Assembly: GCA_002412925.1 (NCBI GenBank)
Contig: DHVZ01000058.1
Span: 1-20,339 of the forward strand
Source: Anaerolineales bacterium UBA5195
GTDB taxonomy: Bacteria; Chloroflexota; Anaerolineae; Anaerolineales; Villigracilaceae
Length of the DNA stretch: 20,339 nt
Direction: 5' to 3'
Positions 14,181 to 20,339 of this stretch are shown one piece after another (position 1 is the stretch's first letter; each line of letters starts with the position of its first letter). Under the pieces are notes generated by a model, which saw nothing but the letters and a program-made list of their open reading frames with translations, did not search any database and was not told the origin of the DNA. The position numbers and the translations under genes are program-made.

Positions 14181-14780
14181 ATGAGACCTGTCCAAACTTT
14201 ACCTGAAAATTATGTTCTCGCTTGGGACATGGATATGAAGCGTGACAAGCGTTTGAACATCATCTTGCAAATCCTCGGCCTGGGCTGGATGGCGCTGGCA
14301 GGTTGGCTGTTGGCCAATGTTTTGATCTGGTTGCGTCCTGATTTTTATGAGGCAGTCAGGGTGGGGGTCTCTGGAAATTTATTACTGGGCTTGTTGTTAA
14401 TCCTGGTGGTGATGGCGATTGCAATTCTTTGTCATGAACTGGTACACGGTTCGCTTTTCTGGTTCTTTGCCCGGCGCCGCCCAGAATTTGGCGTTGGTCC
14501 AGGGTATGCGTTTGCCGCCATGCCCGATTGGTTTTTCCCAAGGGGACAGTATCTGGTCATCGGGCTGGGGCCGCTGGTGGGATTGACCCTGCTGGGGTTG
14601 GCGTTCAGCATTTTTGCGCCAATCACCTGGCTTGGGCTGATCTTCGCCGGAATGGTGATTAATGCAGGAGGGGCGATCGGCGATTTGTACGTGTGCTGGC
14701 GCATCGCGCGCGAAGCGGACGATATCTGGGTGAAGGATATGGGTGACGGGTTCCAGGTCTACAGGCGGCGGGTGGAATAA
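14181..14780 (+). CDS. DUF3267-type putative membrane zincin peptidase (199 aa)
   Basis: Small integral membrane protein with an HEXXH zinc-binding motif: HELVH at residues 85-89, inside the second hydrophobic segment (LLLILVVMAIAILCHELVHG). Further hydrophobic segments are at about 28-50, 125-147 and 150-165. The pattern of GLGPLVGL after the motif and an Asn-Ala-Gly-Gly-(Ala-Ile)-Gly-Asp segment in the last helix fits the DUF3267 family of putative zincins. The function of the family is not established; intramembrane or membrane-associated proteolysis is inferred from the motif only. It is transcribed away from the exporter operon and is followed 77 bases later by a lipoprotein gene on the same strand. 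Confidence 0.8.
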   Translation: MRPVQTLPENYVLAWDMDMKRDKRLNIILQILGLGWMALAGWLLANVLIWLRPDFYEAVRVGVSGNLLLGLLLILVVMAIAILCHELVHGSLFWFFARRRPEFGVGPGYAFAAMPDWFFPRGQYLVIGLGPLVGLTLLGLAFSIFAPITWLGLIFAGMVINAGGAIGDLYVCWRIAREADDIWVKDMGDGFQVYRRRVE

Positions 14781-14820
14781 GCTGGAGCAACTTTTTTAAC
14801 GGGGGTGCGTAAATTAAAGA

Positions 14821-14840
14821 AATCCCACTTTGTTGGGATT
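14821..14840 (+). promoter_or_regulatory. Small hairpin just before the lipoprotein ribosome binding site
   Basis: AATCCCA (14821-14827) pairs with TGGGATT (14834-14840), loop CTTTGT, followed by ATTTTC and then the Shine-Dalgarno AGGAGG (14847-14852). It may be a weak terminator for the gene upstream or a 5' untranslated structure of the next gene. Confidence 0.45.
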
Positions 14841-14857
14841 ATTTTCAGGAGGTCGAA

Positions 14858-15703
14858 ATGTCCAAAAATATATTATTTGCTGTGCTTGCGCTGGCGCTGG
14901 TCAGCATGGCTTGCGGTTTTCAAACCAATTTCCCCGATGCCAAAACGCCCGGGCCTGCTGTAACCGACGAGATTTCTGTCGCCGTGCCCGAGGAGGCTGT
15001 CAGCCTGACCCTGTCTTTTGGGGCAGGCAAGCTAAGCTTGTCACCCGGAGCGGAGAAGCTGGTGGAAGGCACTGCCACATATAACCTCCCCGACCTAAAG
15101 CCAGAAATCAAAATCGCGGACGGGGAAGTGGGCATTGCCCAGGATAATTACAAAATGAATGGCATCCCTGTCTTTAAGAATCTCAAAAATGAATGGGATC
15201 TAAAACTGGGTGTTGCTCCGATGAACCTGTCAATCAACGCTGGCGCCTATGAGGGCAACTTCGATTTGGGCGGCCTGGCGCTGACAAATTTAACGATTAA
15301 TGACGGCGCCGCCGAAGTGACGGCAGATTTTTCGGCGCCCAACCCGGAAAAGATGGAGGTGTTGAGCTATAAAACCGGCGCTTCGAACGTGTCACTGAAG
15401 AATCTGGGGAACGCCAATTTCGGGACTTTGGTATTTGAAAGCGGCGCCGGTAATTACAAGCTCGATTTTGGCGGGGAGTTCCAGCGTGCTGGCAGTGTGA
15501 CGATTCGCTCGGGGATGAGCAACCTGACCCTGATCATTCCAACCGAGTTGGCGGCTACCGTAAAAGTTAGCAGTGGCTTGTCAAATGTGCAGTTCCCACC
15601 TGGCTGGAGCCAGCGGGGCGATACTTATACCCAGAAAGGGTCTGGTCCCGGGCTAACCATTATCATCGAGATGGGCGCCGGGAATGTTCAGGTAACGCAG
15701 TAG
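14858..15703 (+). CDS. Putative lipoprotein with toast-rack/DUF2154-like beta-repeat fold (281 aa)
   Basis: A secreted, probably lipid-anchored protein. The signal peptide (SKNILFAVLALALVSMAC) places Cys19 at the likely modification site; the lipobox is slightly off consensus at -2 (Met). The body is almost entirely short beta-strands with recurring motifs: LSFGAGKLSLSPGAEKLVEG, NLSINAGAYEGNFDLGGL, LTINDGAAEVTADF, FESGAGNYKLDFGG, IRSGMSNLTLIIP, MGAGNVQV. These Gly-Ala-Gly/Ser-Gly turns fit the toast_rack/DUF2154 and DUF4097-like adhesin group, related to the C-terminal part of LiaF-type proteins. Start supported by AGGAGG five bases upstream. Function unknown; surface or envelope-stress role is a guess from the fold. 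Confidence 0.8.
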   Translation: MSKNILFAVLALALVSMACGFQTNFPDAKTPGPAVTDEISVAVPEEAVSLTLSFGAGKLSLSPGAEKLVEGTATYNLPDLKPEIKIADGEVGIAQDNYKMNGIPVFKNLKNEWDLKLGVAPMNLSINAGAYEGNFDLGGLALTNLTINDGAAEVTADFSAPNPEKMEVLSYKTGASNVSLKNLGNANFGTLVFESGAGNYKLDFGGEFQRAGSVTIRSGMSNLTLIIPTELAATVKVSSGLSNVQFPPGWSQRGDTYTQKGSGPGLTIIIEMGAGNVQVTQ

Positions 15704-15719
15704 ACGCCTAAAATTTATC

Positions 15720-15762
15720 AACGAGACTGTGATGACCTCCGGGCCTCACAGTCTCGTTTTCT
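15720..15762 (+). terminator. Intrinsic terminator after the lipoprotein gene
   Basis: AACGAGACTGTGA (15720-15732) pairs perfectly over 13 bp with TCACAGTCTCGTT (15746-15758), loop of 13 bases, followed by TTCT and a T-rich tail. Confidence 0.9.
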
Positions 15763-15833
15763 TTCGAATGGGTGAAGCGGGGAAATCGGAGTAAAAGGTC
15801 ATATTTTATCCATGACGATGGTCACTTGTGCAT

Positions 15834-15863
15834 TTGTGTGTCGACTTATAGAATTGGTATAAC
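15834..15863 (+). promoter_or_regulatory. Likely promoter of the Rrf2 regulator gene (extended -10)
   Basis: TGGTATAAC (15855-15863) is an extended -10 element. TTGTGT (15834-15839) is a possible -35 at 18-bp spacing. This predicts a leader of about 90 bases before the start at 15959. No convincing operator palindrome was found. Confidence 0.5.
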
Positions 15864-15958
15864 TAGGTGAAAATTACCCTTTTACTGTTTTTGACAGGAA
15901 GGGGCAAGTATTTGAAATGGCTGTCACCCAAATCTGAACTTTTGTGGAGAGGTTCGTT

Positions 15959-16363
15959 ATGCAAATTACCCGTCAAGCCGATTACGCTATCCGCGCTGTG
16001 CACTACATTTCGAAACTGGGGCAGGGCCAGCGAGCCGCCACCAGCCAGATTGCGCAAGAACAGCGCATCCCGCCTTCTTTTTTGGCAAAAATAATTTCGC
16101 AGCTCTCCATTGCCGGTCTATTGCAGACTTCGCGCGGCGCGCATGGCGGGGTGATGCTGGCCACCAGCCCGGGAGAGATCACCCTGCTCGATGTGGTGGA
16201 AGCCATCGATGGGCCGATTGCCCTGAATGAATGCGTGAACGATGAGAACGCCTGCTCCTTTGGGGATGACTGCCCCTTGCGCCCAATCTGGTGTGATGCG
16301 CAGGAAGATCTGATCAAGCGTTTGCGAGGCACTAATTTTGCCCAGTTTGCGTCCCTGAGCTAA
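15959..16363 (+). CDS. Rrf2-family transcriptional regulator with four cysteines (134 aa)
   Basis: Small winged-helix regulator. It begins MQITRQADYAIRAVHYISKL, the typical Rrf2 opening, with the recognition helix region at about 28-60 (SQIAQEQRIPPSFLAKIISQLSIAG) and wing TSRGAHGGVMLA. The C-terminal part has Cys92, Cys99, Cys105 and Cys112 (spacing X6, X5, X6), the last in CPLRPIWC. IscR, NsrR and RsrR ligate iron-sulfur clusters through cysteines in this region, so redox, NO or iron sensing is likely; the fourth Cys is unusual. The frame opens five codons earlier at a GTG, but GGAGAGG six bases before 15959 supports that ATG. It is followed by its own terminator, so hutU downstream is a separate unit. 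Confidence 0.9.
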   Translation: MQITRQADYAIRAVHYISKLGQGQRAATSQIAQEQRIPPSFLAKIISQLSIAGLLQTSRGAHGGVMLATSPGEITLLDVVEAIDGPIALNECVNDENACSFGDDCPLRPIWCDAQEDLIKRLRGTNFAQFASLS

Positions 16364-16395
16364 AGTATTTTCGGGAGACGACATCGAAGCAGATG

Positions 16396-16428
16396 ACATC
16401 TGAGATTTTTACAATCTCAGATGTTTTT
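16396..16428 (+). terminator. Intrinsic terminator of the Rrf2 gene
   Basis: ACATCTGAGATT (16396-16407) pairs perfectly with AATCTCAGATGT (16413-16424), loop TTTAC, followed by a T-run to 16428. Its right arm reaches into the -35 region of the hutU promoter. Confidence 0.9.
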
Positions 16429-16437
16429 AATGCGGCG

Positions 16438-16443
16438 TATAAT
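16438..16443 (+). promoter_or_regulatory. -10 box of hutU
   Basis: A perfect TATAAT 49 bases before the hutU ATG. At 17-bp spacing the -35 position is TCTCAG, a poor match that lies within the right arm of the upstream terminator, so an activator may be needed. Confidence 0.6.
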
Positions 16444-16492
16444 TGGACTGTCTGCAACCCCCATAAGATCCGAAATAGAAGGAGATTGTTGA

Positions 16493-18145
16493 ATGACCGG
16501 ACCTCGTCTTGTCCGCGCGCCGCGCGGGACAGAACTGACTTGCAAAAACTGGCTCAGCGAAGCCGCCTATCGTATGATCCAGAACAATCTCGATCCTGAA
16601 GTGGCCGAAAAACCTGATGACCTGGTGGTTTACGGTGGGCGCGGCAAGGCCGCCCGTAATTGGGAGTCGTTTGACGCCATTCTTGAATCGCTTAAGAATC
16701 TCGAAGAAGACGAAACCTTGCTGGTACAGTCTGGCAAGCCAGTGGTGGTTTTCAAAAGCCACAAAGACGCGCCCAAAGTGTTGATCGCCAACTCGAACCT
16801 GGTGCCGCATTGGGCCACCTGGGAACATTTCGACGAGCTCGCCAAAAAGGGATTGATCATGTACGGGCAGATGACCGCCGGTTCGTGGATTTACATCGGT
16901 ACGCAGGGCATCTTGCAGGGTACCTATGAAACCTTCGGCGCGCTGGCCAAACTCAAAGGTTGGGGCACGCTCAAGGGCAAGTTTGTGCTAACCGCCGGGC
17001 TGGGCGGCATGGGTGGGGCGCAGCCGCTGTCAATCACTATGAACGAGGGGGTGGGGCTGATTGTCGAAGTGGATAAAGAACGGGCTGAACGGCGGCGCGC
17101 GATCGGCTACGTGGACACAGTGGTGGATACGCTCGAAGAGGCGATGACGCTTGTCGAAGAGAACAAGGCTGCGGGGCGTCCGATTTCCATCGGTTTGGTG
17201 GGCAACGCCGCCGATATTTATCCCGAACTGGTGACGCGCGGTATCGTCCCCGATGTGGTCACCGACCAGACCTCGGCGCACGAGGCGCTTTATTACGTCC
17301 CCTCCGGGCTGACGGTGGAGGCTGCCAACCAGTTGCGCGTCAGCGACCCGGAGCAATATAAAAAGATGGCCATGGCTTCGATGGCGAAACATGTTCAGGC
17401 CATGCTGGCTTTCCAGCGCGCGGGCGCGGAAGTCTTCGATTATGGCAACAACATTCGCCAGCAGGCTTACAACTACGGGGTGACCGATGCTTTCGAGTTC
17501 CCCGGTTTTGTCCCGGCCTACATCCGCCCGCTGTTCTGCGAAGGCAAGGGGCCGTTCCGCTGGGTGGCGCTCTCGGGCGACAAGGAAGACATTTATCGCA
17601 CCGATGAAGCTGTGATGGAGCTCTTCCCCGAGGATGCGCACCTGCACCGCTGGCTGAAGATGGCCCGCGAGCGGGTCCCCTTCCAGGGGCTGCCCTCGCG
17701 CATCTGCTGGCTGGGCTACGGCGAACGCGCCAAGGCCGGGCTGAAGTTCAACGAGTTGGTGGCCAAGGGGATTGTCAAAGCGCCGATCGTGATCGGGCGC
17801 GACCACCTCGATTGCGGCTCGGTTGCCAGCCCCAACCGTGAGACCGAGGCCATGCTGGACGGCTCTGACGCGATCAGCGACTGGGCCATTCTCAATGCGA
17901 TGATCAATATCGTCGGCGGGGCCACCTGGGTCTCCTTCCATCACGGCGGCGGGGTGGGCATGGGCTACAGCCAGCACGCCGGGCAGGTCATCGTCGCGGA
18001 CGGCACGCCCGAAGCCGCGGCACGTTTGGAGCGCGTCCTGACCACTGACCCCGGCATGGGCGTCGTCCGCCACGCCGACGCAGGCTATGAGATAGCCATC
18101 GCCGCCGCTAAACGGCATGGGATTAAGATGCCGATGTTGAAATAA
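16493..18145 (+). CDS. hutU: Urocanate hydratase (urocanase), 550 aa
   Basis: Second enzyme of histidine degradation: adds water to urocanate to give 4-imidazolone-5-propionate, using tightly bound NAD+ as an electrophile; cytoplasmic. The whole protein is recognisable. Landmarks are YGGRGKAARNW (47-57), GQMTAGSWIYIGTQGI (125-140), the glycine-rich NAD region TAGLGGMGGAQPL (167-179), the block GLPSRICWLGYGER (399-412) with Cys405 at the position of the family's active-site cysteine, DHLDCGSVASPNRET (437-451) and FHHGGGVGMGYSQHAG (482-497). Length matches the usual 550-560 aa. AAGGAG lies eight bases before the ATG. No hutH, hutI or hutG lies nearby, so the rest of the pathway must be elsewhere or absent. 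The neighbouring Rrf2 gene may regulate it, but nothing in the sequence proves this. Confidence 0.98.
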   Translation: MTGPRLVRAPRGTELTCKNWLSEAAYRMIQNNLDPEVAEKPDDLVVYGGRGKAARNWESFDAILESLKNLEEDETLLVQSGKPVVVFKSHKDAPKVLIANSNLVPHWATWEHFDELAKKGLIMYGQMTAGSWIYIGTQGILQGTYETFGALAKLKGWGTLKGKFVLTAGLGGMGGAQPLSITMNEGVGLIVEVDKERAERRRAIGYVDTVVDTLEEAMTLVEENKAAGRPISIGLVGNAADIYPELVTRGIVPDVVTDQTSAHEALYYVPSGLTVEAANQLRVSDPEQYKKMAMASMAKHVQAMLAFQRAGAEVFDYGNNIRQQAYNYGVTDAFEFPGFVPAYIRPLFCEGKGPFRWVALSGDKEDIYRTDEAVMELFPEDAHLHRWLKMARERVPFQGLPSRICWLGYGERAKAGLKFNELVAKGIVKAPIVIGRDHLDCGSVASPNRETEAMLDGSDAISDWAILNAMINIVGGATWVSFHHGGGVGMGYSQHAGQVIVADGTPEAAARLERVLTTDPGMGVVRHADAGYEIAIAAAKRHGIKMPMLK

Positions 18146-18150
18146 GTTTA

Positions 18151-18184
18151 AGGTTGAAGGTTGGAAAGTTGAATGGTTGAAATG
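18151..18184. repeat. Low-complexity GGTTGAA-type repeat behind hutU
   Basis: Degenerate units of GGTTGAAGGTTGGAAAGTTGA type begin five bases after the hutU stop. Positions 18151-18171 match 7657-7677 in the LAL gene at 20 of 21 bases, which indicates a dispersed repeat family. Confidence 0.75.
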
Positions 18185-18185
18185 T

Positions 18186-18222
18186 AAAGAGACAACCGCC
18201 ATCAAAGCGGTTGTCTCTTTTT
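18186..18222. terminator. Intrinsic terminator between hutU and the convergent lipoprotein gene
   Basis: AAAGAGACAACCGC (18186-18199) and GCGGTTGTCTCTTT (18207-18220) form a perfect 14-bp stem, loop CATCAAA, with five T residues on the + side. The minus strand has only a short T-run, so it serves hutU best but may act in both directions. Confidence 0.92.
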
Positions 18223-18271
18223 CGGTATCGTCACTCCTGCGGGCATCCCCAACAGGCCTGCATTTCTTCCG

Positions 18272-20158
18272 TCACGGAACTACTATTGCCCAATCATGGA
18301 ACCACACATTATCATCATTTGTATCTTGTAGCACAATTTTGGGTATACCCAAAGGCCAGCCTCCATCCGGCGGTTTACAGGTAAAAGTCACTTCATAGGT
18401 TGCGATTTTTGTCCCATCATCCTGGTCGTGCCAGACAAGTTTCGGTGTGTTCCAGAGTTCTGGAATATTGCAGAACTTGATAAATGTCCCGGCGTCGAAT
18501 TGAGACCAGGCTAAACGATATTTTTCTTTTGGGTCGAGGTCATAGCAATACAATGTCCTTGTATCACCCGGTTTAAATTCCATTTCTTCTTGAAACCAGC
18601 AATCCGGGGCAATTGTTATATTTGGCTTTGGGGTAGGTGTCGCAGGCGGGGTCATGACGGGAATTTTGCTGGTATCGCCGGTCACGGTCGCATACTCATC
18701 CCATAGCCAGCACTGCCCGCGCCCGTCGGGGCGGTTGATGACCCAATATTCGCCATCGGCGCTGCGCCCGACCACTTCGGCTGTCTTGCCAACCAACATA
18801 TCGTAACGGTGGTCATAGGCAACGCTTGGCCCGGCGCGGCAGTTGGTGTTCTGGCTGACAGAGACCATTGGTGGGCCGCTGACTGACGGCGGTTTTGGGG
18901 TATTGGTCGGCTGCAGGTTGCCAAGTTTGTCAAAATCATCGCTGATGTAGAAATTCGAAAAATAGCTGACGCCCGGCCCTGCGCCTGCCGGCCGCCATGT
19001 GGCTATCAGGTAAATTTCGCCGGGCTGGGTGGTGCAGGACAAATCCAGGTCGCTAACCCACTCATCGTTGAAGATTAGTTCACCGCCTGAGTCCCTGGCA
19101 ACAAGGAGCAGGCTGTTGGTCTGATTCGCGCCGGTATTCATGTTGTTGAATTGGCCGGAATTAACTTTCTCAGACCCTTCTTTGTCCATACAATAGAGCG
19201 CCCACTCGGCAGTGTTGGTAAATCTCAGGTACATCCATTTATTTCCATTATCGCGGAAGTAGACTCCTTGCAACCAGCCAGTCCCGGCCCCGCCTGCCGG
19301 ATTTTGGAAAGTCACGGCAGTGTAAAAATTTAACAGATTGATGTCTGTGTAGTGGAAGGCGGTCGGGTGGTCAATTTCACCGTCTACCGGCCCATAAAGA
19401 TAACCGTTTGTTCGCGGTGTCGGATTTTTTTCAGGTTGGCGAACAGCGGCCAGCGGCTGCAACGCGTTCACCAGGGTTGCCAGGTCTGAAAACTCCCTGA
19501 GGCTAAATTGCGCAAATGGTGTCACCCCATTGGGGATGGGAGCGCCGGAGGCCCACCCGCTGGTCAGGCTAACCTTGCCCGCGTTGCCAGCGCTGCATGA
19601 AAGGTCAAGGGCTGCAATGCGCTGCTGGTTGACATACAAGGCGCCCTGGGAGCCTTGCGCCCCGACCACGACCGCGTTCGATTCCCCGGCTCCCAGGTTT
19701 ATGTTTGCGACCTCGCCATAACCGACCGGCGTGCTAATATCCGCTGTCATACAGACCAGTGACCAGGCGGCGTCACTGTCAAGAATCAGGTACATCCAAA
19801 TGCCATCCTGCCCGCGAAAGGCAAAGCCGTATTCCCAAAAACTCCCTTGCGCAGCGGCCGGATTATAAAAATTAGCGCCAGCCGCAAAATCCTTGAGCGG
19901 AATATCAGGCCCATGAAACCAGCCCACCTTATGCTCGATTTCGCCATCAACCGGGCCATAGGGCAAGGTATTTCCGGCAATTGGCTCACCACTGATTTCG
20001 GTCACCCGGGCCACATCATCCGCGCCAGCCTGAGTCAGTTGTGCAATAGCCGTTTCGCCTGCCTGGGCAGTGGCATATTTTTGGGCAGCGTTCGGATCCA
20101 TACAAGCGCATAAAATCCCGACCATCATGAGCATAAAAATATTCTTGCTTGTTTTCAT
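18272..20158 (-). CDS. Lipoprotein with two repeated extracellular domains and an SH3-like domain (628 aa)
   Basis: Surface lipoprotein of unknown role. The signal peptide ends in LCAC, so Cys19 is the likely lipid anchor. Two homologous domains follow. Repeat 1 (about 67-227) and repeat 2 (about 255-410) both start YGPVDGEI(E/D)H, share F-x-NPA and (I/K)WMYL...W(S/A)L(V/Y)CM, and end with LDLSC. Pro/Thr-rich linkers separate a bacterial SH3-like domain (about 431-496: NCRAGPSVAYDHRYDMLVGK, then WVINRPDGRGQCWLWDEY) from a C-terminal domain (about 518-628) with several cysteines. Start supported by GGGAGGA a few bases before the ATG. The many paired Cys suggest extracytoplasmic disulfides. The repeats resemble beta-sandwich modules often seen in Chloroflexi surface proteins (from memory); ligand binding to wall or glycan is only a guess. 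Confidence 0.82.
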   Translation of the reverse strand: MKTSKNIFMLMMVGILCACMDPNAAQKYATAQAGETAIAQLTQAGADDVARVTEISGEPIAGNTLPYGPVDGEIEHKVGWFHGPDIPLKDFAAGANFYNPAAAQGSFWEYGFAFRGQDGIWMYLILDSDAAWSLVCMTADISTPVGYGEVANINLGAGESNAVVVGAQGSQGALYVNQQRIAALDLSCSAGNAGKVSLTSGWASGAPIPNGVTPFAQFSLREFSDLATLVNALQPLAAVRQPEKNPTPRTNGYLYGPVDGEIDHPTAFHYTDINLLNFYTAVTFQNPAGGAGTGWLQGVYFRDNGNKWMYLRFTNTAEWALYCMDKEGSEKVNSGQFNNMNTGANQTNSLLLVARDSGGELIFNDEWVSDLDLSCTTQPGEIYLIATWRPAGAGPGVSYFSNFYISDDFDKLGNLQPTNTPKPPSVSGPPMVSVSQNTNCRAGPSVAYDHRYDMLVGKTAEVVGRSADGEYWVINRPDGRGQCWLWDEYATVTGDTSKIPVMTPPATPTPKPNITIAPDCWFQEEMEFKPGDTRTLYCYDLDPKEKYRLAWSQFDAGTFIKFCNIPELWNTPKLVWHDQDDGTKIATYEVTFTCKPPDGGWPLGIPKIVLQDTNDDNVWFHDWAIVVP

Positions 20159-20339
20159 ATCGTCCTCCCGCGATTAATGCTGTTTGTTTTGTCCAGAAAT
20201 TAAGAAACCGTTCTACCAACCACTATCCACGTCATGGTTACGAATTGTGTTTATTCTGGGCAGGAATGCGCAATTTGTGATTGTGGCGTTCTATAAAAAT
20301 CATCCGTAATATGCAACTGGACTCTGGCGAAAAAAGGAT

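Noticed and set aside
15867..16094. 75-codon + frame starting with a hydrophobic stretch upstream of the Rrf2 gene
   Set aside because: It overlaps the Rrf2 start in another frame, has no clear ribosome binding site, and its latter half is a shadow of the regulator.
18151..18184. Possible CRISPR or direct-repeat array behind hutU
   Set aside because: Units are short, degenerate and without unique spacers; it is a low-complexity repeat.
17030..18205. 391-codon minus-strand open frame opposite hutU
   Set aside because: hutU is unmistakable on the + strand; the antisense frame starts in a low-complexity repeat and shows no domain.

Overview
The window reads like a chromosomal segment from a GC-rich bacterium of the Chloroflexi (Chloroflexota, probably Anaerolineae). 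This is an inference from protein style: a 900-residue MalT/LAL-type LuxR regulator, duplicated FtsX-type ABC permeases, Pro/Thr-rich lipoproteins with SH3 domains, and low-complexity intergenic repeats of a kind I associate with that phylum. No rRNA, tRNA, CRISPR array, transposase or phage gene was seen.

Layout. Positions 1-2618 (+) hold the tail of an ABC ATPase and its 792-aa FtsX-type permease. They converge, through a shared bidirectional terminator, on a long minus-strand block. Read in its own direction (14049 down to 2689), that block contains: a promoter, a 24-codon leader peptide and an intrinsic terminator; two ABC half-exporters; a leaderless LAL/LuxR regulator; and a MacB-like set of ATPase, FtsX-type permease and lipoprotein membrane-fusion protein. 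The plus strand resumes at 14181 with a small membrane zincin-like protein (DUF3267 type), a beta-rich lipoprotein, an Rrf2 regulator with four cysteines, and urocanate hydratase (hutU). A minus-strand lipoprotein with two repeated domains and an SH3-like domain ends the window.

Most interesting system. The exporter pair at 10235-13809 is preceded by what looks like a complete ribosome-mediated transcription attenuator: a TTGACA promoter, a strong Shine-Dalgarno, an unannotated 24-aa ORF, and a perfect 11-bp terminator hairpin with a U6 tract. Four RNA segments can form mutually exclusive pairs. Segment 1 (Shine-Dalgarno/start region) pairs with segment 2 (leader codons 18-21). Segment 2 also pairs with segment 3 (5' arm and loop of the terminator). 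Segments 3 and 4 form the terminator. A ribosome arrested at the leader start would free segment 2 to break the terminator and switch on the exporter. The exporter has one consensus and one degenerate ATP site, as in heterodimeric drug exporters such as BmrCD, whose genes are known to be controlled by a leader peptide. I infer a drug- or translation-stress-inducible efflux operon.

The downstream LAL gene has its own TATAAT box six bases from the ATG, so its mRNA is probably leaderless, and an 8-bp inverted repeat brackets the promoter. A large hairpin separates it from the MacB-like operon, which may be its target. Repeat-like insertions appear both between genes and in frame inside the LAL gene.
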